Of a stretch of DNA of 64,000 nt, positions 9,732-20,529 are shown piece by piece. A program made the position numbers and the translations under genes. The stretch is from Mixophyes australis (lineage: Eukaryota; Chordata; Amphibia; Anura; Limnodynastidae). The stretch is from contig JAVHZZ010000003.1 in assembly GCA_036250195.1 (NCBI GenBank), positions 54,055,521 through 54,119,520 of the forward strand, written 5' to 3'. The notes beneath the pieces were generated by a model that worked only from the letters and a program-made list of their open reading frames with translations, was not told where the DNA came from and did not search any database. The stretch's first letter is position 1, and each line of letters starts with the position of its first letter.

Positions 9732-12265
9732 GATAGGATAAAGGTTATATTTGCAAAATAAACTCTTTGGGGAAAACTATCAAGGAGCAATTTAAGCAAC
9801 TCGCCGAATTGCTTACCTTCGGATTTATTAAAGGCTATACCAATGGAAAACCGCATAAAAACCAGATTTCACAAGTACAACTCGCCGCAACTACAAAGTG
9901 GCAGATATATATTAAGACACGGTTTTGCAAATCGCTGGGAAACCTGCCAAAACAACCATGGAAAACTCGCCAAACAAAGAGGTATCTCCAGCAGGAGAGA
10001 TGGCTCACATCGCACTGCTATGGGCTGTCAGCATTCAGGAAGCCTATACAATCCTACATACAACCCCTTGAATTGTTGCTGGTGATTGTGGATTATTTGG
10101 GGAGCTTTCATTTTAAAGAGCAGCAAAGAAAAACAGTTAAAATCTTTGTACATTTCCAGTTGCTGAAAACCGTGTTACTGACTGTTTACAAGGGCCGTAT
10201 CAGGTTTTCAAGAATTGAACTTGGAATTATGGAACTTGTTAGTGTCAATTAGCTTTGTTGTAGGTTTAATGCTTTAGGTCACAACATTTGTGTAACCCCC
10301 TGTTTGACTGGTGGGTGGAGTTGGTGTAGCCTCTTACCGACATCAACACCTAAATGGCAATTTTTTAAAAAAAAATTGGTCTTCTGCATAACCGAAGAGA
10401 AGAGATGCAGTAGGGTAGGAAAGCCATGGCACCAGATCCAGGGTCTGTGCAGGTCCCGCTCTGCCCGTGTGTTTATAGCTCAATTGTCCCTGGATACGCT
10501 CTAGGAGCAGGAGCTGGTGCAATGTTTAGCCTAAATCGCACAAACCTTCTGCAGATTTATGAGAAGGTGACACATGATTTAGAGCCTATAACATCAAGTA
10601 AAAAATGTTAGGGATTACACAGCCAACATATGTCAGACACTTAGGGCCTGAATATCAAGAGATGTACCTGGCAATTTTCAGTGTATAGTACGCAAAATCG
10701 CACTCCCCATGCCCAGAACCAGACCATATGTCATAAACTCACCCATGTCCACTCTGTCTTCGTATGCAAAGGACACGTGCTACAGCCTACAATGTTGTGG
10801 AGGGAACAGGGTGGGGAAGGGGAGGTTTAACCGCTGTCAATTTTCAGTAAGGGTGTGCCAAACTCAAGTTCTACTCATTTTAGGCTGAGAGCACCTAATA
10901 TGAGGGCAGAGGTTTATGTCAACTGGCATCATTGCTGCTCCCTGCTTACTCTCCCTTCAGCCTCTAATTTCTGATAGCCTATTAATTAAACATAGGCAAA
11001 AGGCAGGCTTATAATGTGCAGGTAAGGTAGAAATCGTGCGGTTACTGTGTTTTTTTAAATCAGCAAATGAGAATCCAGCATTTTTTATAGATCGCTGTGG
11101 TTTGGAGTGTTTGGCTGGGTTTGAAGTCGCCGCATATCGCCACCCCTCAACGGTGATTTCAGTTGTAAGTCTCAAAATCACTGCATCCTAAATCCAGTGA
11201 CTTGGAGGCTAAAATCTCAGGTGATTTGCGGCAAGATGCAGAGAGTTCAAACCCACATGTATAAACCGCCTTTCATGAATTCCCCCTTAGGGTTTATATA
11301 ACCCAGTAAAAAACTCCACAAAGTGGTTTTCACCTTGGATAAAAAATTTGTTTAAACTTGTCTGTTTTTATTTTCTCTTCAAATTAAATGGTTTTGTTTT
11401 ACTTTTCAGCTGGACTGCAATATAAAATTGCGTTTAAGACACAGGTTCTGGATGCCTTTAAAAGGCATCACGTAACTGCTACAAAATCTCAACGAAGACA
11501 GCAACTCAGAGTGTTATGTAAGTGCTTGAGCAGCTTCTTAAATGCTGCCTATAGAATTTTGAGAAAGTGTAAAAAGCAATCATTCCACAGCTGAAGAAGT
11601 GCTAGCCTTTTAAGCGTACATATGACAACACCCTTATAAACAATGTTCAATATCTAAGCAAACGCTTTTATTTTTAGAAGTACATTTTTTTTCCAAAAAT
11701 ATTGTTTTTCACTCTTTTTAAAAATAAAAAAAGTAAATTGATCATGTTAATTACTTTAGAACGTCTTGAAGTTTGCTCAGCAATCATGTCATACTCGAGA
11801 TTTAGCTAATTAACATGCAAAACATTCTTATTAAAGCTGTTGATTTTTTTTTTCTTTTCAAAAGAATCACTCAGCCTAATTAAATCTACATATTTTCAAC
11901 TCGCTCTATTTAGTACATTGGAATTCCGCAGGTGGCAACATTTATAAGGGAAGATTCCTGTCTACATATTTCATTTAAGTATATATTTGCCGATGGTTTT
12001 ATGGTGTTCTCTGATATATACCACTGAGAAGCAGAAACACATATGGGTTATATGATCTTTTTAATCAAACACATTATTATCAAATTTGTAAGCACCCATT
12101 TTTTTGCATGTAATAGTTAGCATCTATACTGACACCTTATCTGATTTCTATTGTTGTTCGTTTTAGTTAAATCTGCAGTTAATTTATACTAAATAGAAAA
12201 AGATTATTTACTGCAGCACAGAAATCAATAACTGCTATTTTAACAACCACCTGCCGCTCTCACAC
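9732..12265. other. Mostly unique DNA; possible old MITE and a candidate conserved block
   Basis: No gene is supported. 10648-11290 may be an old MITE, since CTTAGGGCCTGAAT at its left resembles the inverse of GAATTCCCCCTTAGG at its right, but the match is weak. 11750-11990 is a unique block of balanced composition with clustered homeodomain-like (TAATTA, CTAATTAA) and octamer-like (ATGCAAA) words, resembling vertebrate conserved non-coding elements. That resemblance is only compositional. Confidence 0.35.
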
Positions 12266-12315
12266 GCATCCCCTGGTTAACTAGTATTATGCATCCCCTG
12301 GTTAACTAGTATTAT
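12266..12315. repeat. Perfect 25-bp tandem duplication
   Basis: The unit GCATCCCCTGGTTAACTAGT plus ATTAT occurs twice in direct succession about 20 bases before the V-SINE. It looks like a recent local duplication. It is not the SINE target duplication, since nothing similar follows the SINE. Confidence 0.85.
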
Positions 12316-12334
12316 TAAAAGTAAAGAACAAATT

Positions 12335-12668
12335 GGGAGCAGCACAGTGGCCTAGTGGTTAGCACTTCTGCCTCACAGCACTGGGGTCATAAGTTTGATT
12401 CCCGACCATGGCCTTATCTGTATGGAGTTTGTATGTTCTCCCTGTGTTTGTGGGTGGTTCCTCCCACACTCCAAAACCCTACTGGTAAGTTAATTGGCAG
12501 CTATCAAAATTGACCCTAGTCTGTCTGTCTGTCTGTGTGTGTGAGTGTGTGTCTATATTAGGGAATTTAGACTGTAAGCTCCAATGAGGCAGAAACTGAT
12601 GTGAATGAGTTCTCTGTACAGCGCTGCGGAATTAGTGGCGCTATATAAAAAAAATGATGATGATGATA
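12335..12668 (+). mobile_element. V-type SINE (tRNA head, conserved core, L2-like tail)
   Basis: The order is a tRNA-like head with pol III boxes, a core with GTATGGAGTTTGTATGTTCT and 'CCTCCCACACTCCAAAA' as in the vertebrate V-SINE superfamily (DANA/HE1 type), a TCTG/TG microsatellite, and a tail 'CAGCGCTGCGGAATTAGTGG' then CGCTATATAAA and ATG repeats. The tail matches the L2-like LINE at 4888. It is non-coding and depends on the LINE enzyme. This copy lacks a segment in the core found in other copies. No target duplication was obvious. Confidence 0.88.
12348..12402 (+). promoter_or_regulatory. Internal pol III A and B boxes of the V-SINE
   Basis: The A box TGGCCTAGTGG (12348-12358) and B box AGTTTGATTCC (12392-12402) match the tRNA consensus with a couple of changes and are about 34 bases apart, normal spacing. 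They would drive pol III transcription if intact. The TTTGATT form of the B box differs from GGTTCGANTCC at a CpG, a typical decay. Confidence 0.7.
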
Positions 12669-12816
12669 GCTTAATTTATAGGGATTATTTAAGACATATT
12701 TTGCATGTGGTGTAGTACTGGACAGTGAACACATGTATTTCGACGGTCACAGCTCCTCTCCATTCACAGAGTAATAGTATATCAATAATTTGAAGCACAG
12801 TCTGCTTTGTACATAC

Positions 12817-13656
12817 ATATATATATATATATATATTGTTATGCACGTTTTGTCGCTATCCAATAACGATTGTTGAATCTCGATTTGTGTTTCCAACGCA
12901 AAAATATTTATTTTCAAAAAGTAGCAGAATAATTCAAGCGAAATAAAAATAAGTACAGCCGTTACTTATCGCAGACGCTCTGGATCCAGTGAACATCAGG
13001 TCTGAAGTCTGTGGTCAATGTGACTGAACACTAGATGAAAACTACTGCTTATATGCAAACATAAATACAGTAAAACAATGCAGATGGTATGGCTTGCTTC
13101 TATTGGTCCAGGCTTCAGGAAGGTCCAGGGGGTTGCAGATCATAGGCTAGTTCAAACTAAAGAATCCAAAGGTAGGGGTCATCTCTCCAGGGGATGTGCT
13201 CCTTTCTTCCCGCCAAGACTTCAATTACAACTAGTCTATTAGCATTTTCTAGTCAGCATCATATTAAAGGTTTATTCCCAAACATCAATAACTAGAGTAT
13301 GCAATGTGCGATCTCTTTGCCGAATGCACCGGACAGCTGCTGATGTAAAGGGGATTAATATGATATCAAACATGATTAACCTGAACCATATGTATCACTA
13401 ATATGCATATAACTTATAATATTACACATAAACACTACTATATTTCGACATAAAAAACTATGTGTTGATTAATGTGTACTATTTTTAAATGTGTGTGTTT
13501 GTGCGAATGTATACAAAAGTGTAAAAACTTTTGCCACGTGTTGCGCCTGGATACGCCCTTCCACGCCGTAGCGTGCTCTACGCATAATTTCAGACAAAGA
13601 CAATCAAGTTAGCTCGATATTAATTGAAATGACTTTATCCAATTTGCTGACTTCGA

Positions 13657-13688
<32 letters not shown>
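12817..13688. repeat. TA microsatellite split by an 0.8-kb insertion
   Basis: A (TA)n run (12817-12836) and a second (TA)n run (13659-13688) flank a non-repetitive 822-base segment. The simplest reading is that an element inserted into one TA microsatellite. Confidence 0.6.
12837..13658 (-). mobile_element. Possible LTR or other element inserted in (TA)n
   Basis: Read on the minus strand, the low-coordinate end has AATAAATATTTTTGC about 60 bases before a terminal GCATAACA, resembling an LTR poly(A) signal and CA end. The opposite end (CGTCGAAG on the minus strand) does not start with TG, and I found no terminal inverted repeat. It has more CpG-containing words than its surroundings, for example CACGCCGTAGCGTG near 13561. 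Identity unresolved. Confidence 0.35.
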
Positions 13689-13691
<3 letters not shown>

Positions 13692-13753
13692 CTGCAAATC
13701 AAACTGTGATTTTATTGTTTGCATCACAATAATCAGCAATACTTCTTGTCAGG

Positions 13754-14020
13754 ATGGCGGCAGCTGTAAGCAATGTCACGTTGCCTACAACAACTCCTGA
13801 TAACCCTAATGCTAGCTATACACAGTCCGGCTCTCTAGCGACTGCCCAACTTTCTCAGCATCAGTCATCAACAAAAGTGAACAACAGTTTTTTATACCCC
13901 ATCCAAACACTGCAAATCAATCAAAGTAACCAAAATAACCAAAACGTACCTGGGTGTGTGTGTGCAATGGAAAAGGCCTTGTGGGAATTAAACCTGTCTG
14001 CAGTCTAAACCTGCATACTC
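13754..14020 (-). mobile_element. LTR-like direct repeat (low-coordinate copy) of the Gypsy relic
   Basis: Bases around 13845-13945, including AACTTTCTCAGCATCAGTCA and CCATCCAAACACTGC, match 16213-16300 in the same orientation. The pair encloses gag and protease remnants on the minus strand, so this would be the 3' LTR. Ends are not clear. Confidence 0.4.
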
Positions 14021-14559
14021 TTGGGATATCTCCTGTCCCTATGCAGGAGCGGTGTGGCAAATAGGCATCTTTGTCACATACCCTTCCCCTTAGCATCGCC
14101 AAACTTGGTGACGCGGACATCACATCTCTGTCAAAAAGAAACCTCCTTTATCATCCCCAGTGTCCTCTTAACCTCACCTACCAGTGTATGAATGGGGATT
14201 TTGTTTTTAAAAGGTCGCTTATGGGTCCTTTCCACTTGTGTCTGTCCTGTGCCAATGGAATATGTTTTCTGACAACCCGAACGAGCCCTACAGAATCTTT
14301 ACATGGCTAAGCAGACCCTGAGCCAGTAAAACCTCAGTAGAATCTGTTCCCTTGTGTTCCCTTCCCCTAAGTGTCTGCCACCCACCTGAGTGTGTGCTGC
14401 TCCCAACACTAAGGGTACATGAACATTTGGAATTACCAATTGTTCTTCTCTTACAGCAGGAATTCTAAACAAAATAGCTTCCTTAATAACATGTGCTGGC
14501 ATACTGCCTGCCTAGTTGTCAGGTCCTGCAATAGCATCAACATTATTAGTCAATTTAAA

Positions 14560-15580
14560 CACATGTCATATGAGGCGGCACATCCGTCTTGCCACCAGCC
14601 AATGCTGATTCAGACGGTCCAGGCTTGCGTGTATGGTGACACTTTGTGGCAGTCCTGCGGTGACCTCCAGTATAGCATTCCGGGATGGCAGTTCCCAACA
14701 ATCAAGGTCCAGAAACTGTGACTTCTTGGGCAGGTACTTTAAGACTGGGCTTCTGACCATTGACTCAGTTGTCAGCATGTTTGGCAGAACCCACTCAGAG
14801 AGGATCTTTATAAAGAGTGAAAAATCTCGCCCCAGGAACAGTGGATACGGCAGCTTAGGTGCTATGGCCAGTACTACCTTCATCGTTTGGCCTTTATATT
14901 TAATTTACAGAGGTGTCCTTTGCAAACTCTTGCTTGCTCCATGTGTGTAGTGCATTTTAAATCAAGGCAGCCACAAGACCTTGAATCCAGCCAGGACAGA
15001 GCTGGAGACCATTGTAAGTTCACTGCCAGAGTCCACTACTGCGTGGACAACCCTATTGTTTACCTGCACAGTCACTTTACTTAAACCAGGTCCACTGGTT
15101 GCGAAACTCTGGGAACAACAAATTTCAAACACAGGTCTAGCTTGAGCATGTGATCAGACCATGTGTCTATGGGGTCTAGTGCACTTAACTTTAAGGTGTC
15201 CAAGCTCTCTCCACTTGAAACACCTCCAGTCAGACTTCTTTACAGCTGAACCTTGACCAATGACAGTGCTGGGAGACACCTCCTTGGGTAATAGGACCTC
15301 AGGTTTACACATTTGGCCACTCTCATCCTAAGTGTTCATCAGGCCCCTTAGAGAGGCTGCCAAGGCCACAGCTTTGTCATGTTCCTCCACATGATTATCA
15401 GAAAGAGTCTTTCCTTCATGGTGCAATTGTTTAAGCTTTTCAAACTTTGCAGCCAGATGAAGCCTCTCTGCTTTGCATTCCACAAGTTCCTTATTGACTC
15501 TCTTAATGTGTACACCTCTTGCTGAACCATGACAAGCTCTTGGATCAGCAAAGCAATCTCTTGGTCTTTCTCCACTGCTA
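14560..15580 (-). pseudogene. Ty3/Gypsy-type gag-protease relic
   Basis: On the minus strand an open stretch at 15575-15348 is coiled-coil-like, as in gag. Around 15222-15181 there is a zinc-knuckle-like CFKWRELGHLKVKC in which the second cysteine is replaced by tryptophan. 14883-14566 contains APKLPYPLFLGRDF, the type of motif that follows the aspartic protease in Gypsy polyproteins. Reverse transcriptase and integrase are missing between 14560 and the low-coordinate LTR-like repeat, so the element is internally deleted as well as frameshifted. It cannot encode a working polyprotein. Family-level identity is reasonably secure from the ordered motifs; the clade is not. Confidence 0.6.
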
Positions 15581-16144
15581 TCTCTTAAAGAGCTTCCACT
15601 GCTCTTTCTTTTGCTTCAAACAACTCTCACAATTCATTTCTAAAGGATTTAGAAACAGATTCTTGGGCTGTTATCTTTTTAAAAGGACTGCTGCTTTCAG
15701 TCCCTCAACTCTTTTTCAAGCCAAGAGATTTATTTTCTTAAAGATTTCTCCATGTGATCAAACTCTGCTATGCTCCATAATCTTCTATGAAAGTTTTCTC
15801 CAAACAATCATACTCTTCCTGGCCACATAACCTGACCCAGGTTACACCAGGCTTGCGCAGAGAGCATGAGATTTTTCAACTCCATTTCCACTCTGCAAAG
15901 TCCCATGCAGTTTTTTCACTGTAACAGTTTTCTCCACATCACACCTATTTGCAAACATTCTTTCTGATATATGTTATACTTTCTCTTGCCCATCTTGGCT
16001 AAAGTAAAGACAATGTATACTGGTCACAATTACTCTTGATTTCTATTGCAGCCTTAAACATCAAAGTTGGTCTTTACACATCCAGCACTATCCACAGGCA
16101 ATTAGCAAGACAAACAGGTGTTTTAGCATCCCACACAGGTAATG

Positions 16145-16330
16145 AGTAGATTTCAGTGAAACTCCTAGCTCAGTGAATAACCAAGATGTAGCACTACAAT
16201 GCTCAACAATTGGTCAACTTTCTCAGCCTCAGTCATCAACATAAATAACACAGTCTTTTATCCCCAACCCAAACACTGCCAACCACCCAATAACACCCAT
16301 GACCCTCATATAAAGGCTGACTAATAAATC
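16145..16330 (-). mobile_element. LTR-like direct repeat (high-coordinate copy) of the Gypsy relic
   Basis: It matches 13845-13945 over about 90 bases (AACTTTCTCAGCCTCAGTCA, then AACCCAAACACTGCC). It sits upstream of gag on the minus strand, as a 5' LTR would. It is shorter and more diverged than a normal LTR. A poly-G run follows near 16354. Confidence 0.4.
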
Positions 16331-16977
16331 ACATTTTGCCATGTTACTTTTGGTGGGGGGGGGGGGGGCATGGTGATTGAGGGGTTACATTTTAAAAAGA
16401 TTTAGAGCTATTGAGCTGAAATTTGGCAAACAAATTGAAAGCTGCCCCTGACTGCATGCCAAATTTCAGAATAAAAGAATAAAAATTGACAAATTTTGAA
16501 TAGTCTAAAGTTGAATTTTCCCCCACTTCCTGTTTTGCAAAATGTCACAGTTTTTCCATTTGCTTGTGAGAGTGTAGCTCATTGTACAGGGCATTTTAAG
16601 ACTAACGGTTTGTTTCGCTAGAAAGCTATTGTGACCCTTGAGGGGTGACATTTTTGAGAAATGTTTAGTTTTTTTACAATTAGGTAAAATATGCCCCATT
16701 TTATAGATAACATATTTCGCAGCATGTCAATTAGAGGTATTTGCTGAGTGTACTCACACAGGTTTCACTTGAGAGTACAAATATGGCTGACTTCTACCTA
16801 TAAAAAATGTCTTCTCTGAGATGGAGTGTATTACATATATTTTATATAATATACATTTTTCAGCCACTGTAACTGAATCCGTTTTAAACTTCCTGAATGA
16901 GGTGAATGAGGGTAGTGTATGGGGTGTTTAAATTTCAAAAAATATTCTTTCTAAACGTATGTGTGTGTATTTTATTT

Positions 16978-17160
16978 ACATTTTCCCTGGTGCACTACAG
17001 GTCCCAGGAGATCCTGGGTTCCTAGGCATGCTGGCACTTCTGGTTCTCCCTGGCAGCCACAGGTATGCTCGTGCTTGTAGTACTATGAGTGCCAGCAAGC
17101 CCAAACACTTAATAGCAGATTGGGCATGCTGGGACCTGTAGTGTACCAGGAACAAAATGT
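16978..17160. mobile_element. Inverted-repeat MITE, 183 bp
   Basis: The left end ACATTTTCCCTGGTGCACTA then CAGGTCCCAG is the inverse of the right end TGCTGGGACCTGTAGTGTAC then CAGGAACAAAATGT with few mismatches. There is no coding capacity. No convincing target duplication flanks it, so the superfamily is undecided. Confidence 0.7.
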
Positions 17161-17454
17161 TTTTTAGAATTTTATTATTTATTATTACTCCATATGCACT
17201 GCTCCATGGGTGTGGGAAAAGCCCTAGTGCTTATCAGCAAGGAGCTGGTTAAAGTTAGGGTGGGCAATGTCTCCCTAAGAAATTATGGCAGGGGGACGCC
17301 ACACTATGGGTTTCCCTGCTATAGTGCCACCAGCCCAGGCTGGCAAATCGTAGTGCTGGTATTTATAAATTCAGAGGGTCCCTGCACTATGTTGTATGCA
17401 AATTGTCATCCCCTGTTGATTATCAATATTTGTGACTCAACATGATTTGACCAT

Positions 17455-17822
17455 AACATGTGACAGAAAAGCTGGTGGGCATATGTTAGTTGCAGGGGCT
17501 GATGGGTAGATGCGGAGACGTGAAACAAAAGCTGATAGGCATAAAGGTTGACATGTGAGAGAAAAGCTGGTGGACATATGGTGTGGCACCTGAGAGAAGA
17601 TCTGGTGGGCATTTAGGGTGATATGTGACAGAAAAGCTGGTAGGCAAAAGTGGTGGCATGTGGGAGAAAAGCTTGTTTGCATACGGGGTGTCACTATAGA
17701 AAAGCTGGTACGCTAGGGTGACATGTATCTGAAAAGCTGGTGGGAAGAGGGGGATTTGAGAGAAAAGATGGTGGAGGTTGCATGTTATTGAAAAGCTGGT
17801 GGGCAGGGGGTATGTGTGAGAA
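17455..17822. repeat. Diverged minisatellite, unit about 35-45 bp
   Basis: About ten units built around AGAAAAGCTGGTGGGCATA separated by variable GTGACATGTG-like spacers. Units vary in length and sequence, so the array is old. It ends at a short A-run near 17821. Confidence 0.8.
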
Positions 17823-17849
17823 AAAAAAAAACATTAAATTGAAATGGAG

Positions 17850-17990
17850 GGTGCTAGTTTTAGAGGATATCTGAGGGGAAATTACTTTACCAAAACGGTA
17901 GTGGATAGCTGGAATAAGCATCAGACAGAGTTGCTCTAGCCTATTATATTGGATCAATTAAAACATGCTTGGTTATTAGGGATTTAGAAA
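17850..17990 (+). pseudogene. Possible LINE reverse-transcriptase C-terminal scrap
   Basis: A short stretch reads like the 'GN.F…VVDSWN' C-terminal signature found in CR1/Penelope-type reverse transcriptases (GTAGTGGATAGCTGGAATAA near 17898). It is too short and decayed to classify. Confidence 0.2.
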
Positions 17991-18358
17991 AATAGTGGAA
18001 AATAGATGGGCTAAGTGGTTCTAATCTAATATCAAATTCTAGGCTTCTAAATTTGATAACTTAAATATTTTAAACATGAAATTCCATAGACAAAAACCTT
18101 ATGGTTTAACATGTCCAATTATGGCTGGTTACACTTACACACAATCTAAAATTTAAAAAAATCTATTTAAACTCTTCAACTCAAACTCCAAAAAGCAATG
18201 ATATTATGACGATTAAGGCAGAAGTGTTAATGCATGTGTTCCTTGCGCTATACAGACATGGTATGCCGTCACATCCTGTGGGTTAGCTGCAGATTCAGCA
18301 CTATCATGGAGTGAGATTGCTGTCACTCACAAAGCCTCATGTCTGTCTGTATTGCGCA

Positions 18359-19422
18359 TGTAACCCCCTGTCACTGTATGTAGTATGAGGTGCAAAGATT
18401 ACACAGTGCTCCTCCTTCTCAAGCCCTGGCTAGCTGATGGGCATGGGTGTAAATGACCAGGGGTTCCCTGCACATTCAGGTGTTTCTTTGTAAGTAGTGG
18501 GACACAGGTGATGTCACTTTGTGGTGCAGTGCAATAAATGTCATAATAATTTGGGCGCCAGACCATCTCTATGACAAACTGAACTCTTTATTTACACTAT
18601 TCTTCCTCCAGCACAATAATCATAACAGTTGCAGCAATAAAGAAATATATATACAGCTCCTCACTCTCTCCAGCAGAGTTCCTAATGAAGAATATGAATA
18701 TGATTGCAAATATATCTCCTTACTCCTCCTGCACAGTTCTTAATGTTATCTAGATGTTATGTAACATAGATCACATGTCTCTTACACTCCAGCACTCCTC
18801 ACTGCAGTTCACCCCTGCAAGGGCATTCACATGGATGCTAACAGGCAGGCAGCTTCTCTTCAAGGGTGGGATACGGAATAATGATGGTGATTATTCCAAC
18901 AAGACACCGAAGGGCTCCTTCCCGACCAGGCTCCAGGATGACTGATGTGCCCACCAACTTCAAGCAATTGCGAGGAATGAAGAAGCCTGGGCGACTTGAT
19001 GATGTCACTGCCAACTGTGAGGCTGTTATCGGTGCTGTTAAGGGGGCAATGCAAGTATGCGGGCATGGACAATGTAAAACGCTTTGTAAAGTACATTGTC
19101 AGGGACGTCACCAAGTCGCGCCGATTTCTCCTTTGATACTTCTCTCTGTGTACGCACAGCCCCTGGCTCTGACACTTCTCTCTGTGTACACACAGCCCCT
19201 GGCTCTGACACCTCAGCTACCATGCCTTGTATCAACCCTCACTCCAGGGTCTCTTCCATGCAAAATGTTCCTCTCACTCAGTCTCTCACAGACTGGGCTG
19301 GGTTGTCACCATAGCAACCGGCTTGTGTCACTTTTCACAAACACTTGACTTGACCTCTAGGTGACCCCTCCTACATTTACTGGGGTGCAGGGTTTACTAA
19401 AATGCCAGTTGGGGGTGTTACA
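18359..19422 (+). mobile_element. Solo LTR, 1064 bp, with 4-bp target duplication
   Basis: It starts TGTAACCCCC and ends GGGGGTGTTACA, a 12-base imperfect terminal inverted repeat with TG…CA ends. CGCA at 18355-18358 and 19423-19426 is a 4-bp target duplication. No internal coding region accompanies it, so it is a recombined solo LTR. AATAAA-like signals occur near 18533 and 18632. Orientation is assumed. A 40-bp unit is duplicated inside it near 19130-19212. Confidence 0.8.
19130..19212. repeat. Two-copy 40-bp tandem repeat inside the solo LTR
   Basis: The sequence ACTTCTCTCTGTGTAC followed by GCACAGCCCCTGGCTCTGAC occurs twice in tandem with one difference (TACGCA versus TACACA). Duplicated blocks in LTRs often lie in U3, but regulatory meaning is only a guess. 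Confidence 0.75.
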
Positions 19423-19588
19423 CGCAAGCAACACATCCATTAATGCTTCTGCCTTAATCGCCGTCATTTCATTGCTTTGTGGAGTTTGGGAGGAAGAGCT
19501 TCAATAGTTTTCTTAAATTGTAGATGGTGTGTAAGTGTATCAAGCCTTAATCAGACATTTTAAACCATAAGGTTCTTGTCTATGGAAT

Positions 19589-20529
19589 ATATATAAATAT
19601 TTGACAGTACTAATATCAATCATCCAATTAGCATCTTAGATGCATTAGCTAATCGCTTCACTGATTCATTCTATTACATTTGTCACGTGTAGGCATTAGA
19701 ATTTGCATTCTGAGAATAAATGACCTATATATTTGCCAAATTGTTCTATGATTTGAACCATGACTCTAATTGCAAGTGACCAAAGTGAGTAAGAACTTAA
19801 ACTAAATTGAACTATGAGAAAAAATATGTTACTTTTTTATACTTGTTATTTATACGATTATTCATACAGTACTGAACTATATAAAATAAATGATGACACT
19901 AGTAAAGTATTAGTAACTTCTTATGGACACAAAAAATTTTGAATTAAATTATTAATATAGATAAAATTAATTCGCTAATTCCAAAGAGATGATTTCTGCA
20001 GCTTATCATAGTGCTTTATACATGTGTAACTAGTGTTAGACACTACTCTGCGTTTTCTCTAATTGATGTCTGAAACTATATTAAAAAGAGACATTGCAAA
20101 TGTTTAATATCAAGCGTTTAGTCTACTTTTGTTTGATTCAAAATAATATTCAGTCCAAGAATCACTCTAAAAATAAATAAGAGTTGGATTTACTCTGGAG
20201 CCTAAACATTACGAGGAGACACTTTTAACACAAAAGAGTGTTTTTCTAAAGCCACAGATCAGCTTACACAGCTGTTAGACTCTACACATCATTATGGCAT
20301 AGCCTCACGTAATACAAAAAGATTATATTAGGCCTGGAAATGTCTATATACTGCAGAAAAGAAAATTATTTTAATTGAACTTATAAAGGAACCAATGTAT
20401 AGAAATATAGACATTTTAATTGCAGTGTACAGCTTCAAATTGTAATTGGACGAGTTTAATAAAGATAATTATTAATGGATGGCCTTTTATCCCTCTTTGG
20501 TAGGAGTGTTACAGAATTATCCGCCAGCG
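19589..20529. other. Unique AT-rich DNA
   Basis: No gene or recognised repeat. Composition and long non-repetitive words resemble ancient unique vertebrate DNA. No specific element can be supported. Confidence 0.4.

Larger units (their letters stand above)
18081..19588. mobile_element. Long inverted-repeat (foldback) element split by a solo LTR
   Basis: The left arm starts ATTCCATAGACAAAAACCTT (18081) and the right end, reversed, reads ATTCCATAGACAAGAACCTT (19588). The arms stay alignable for about 180-200 bases, through GATTAAGGCAGAAG near 18210 and its inverse near 19452. Without the LTR at 18359-19422 the element would be about 440 bp and nearly palindromic. It has no coding capacity. I did not find a clean target duplication. 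Confidence 0.75.

Noticed and set aside
12335..12420. Possible tRNA gene, given A and B boxes
   Set aside because: There is no complete cloverleaf, and the sequence continues into a SINE core and LINE tail; it is a tRNA-derived SINE head.
16373..16500. Phrase 'GAGCTGAAATTTGGCA' resembling Helitron 5' sequence
   Set aside because: There is no Helitron end, hairpin or coding remnant nearby; the resemblance is too short.
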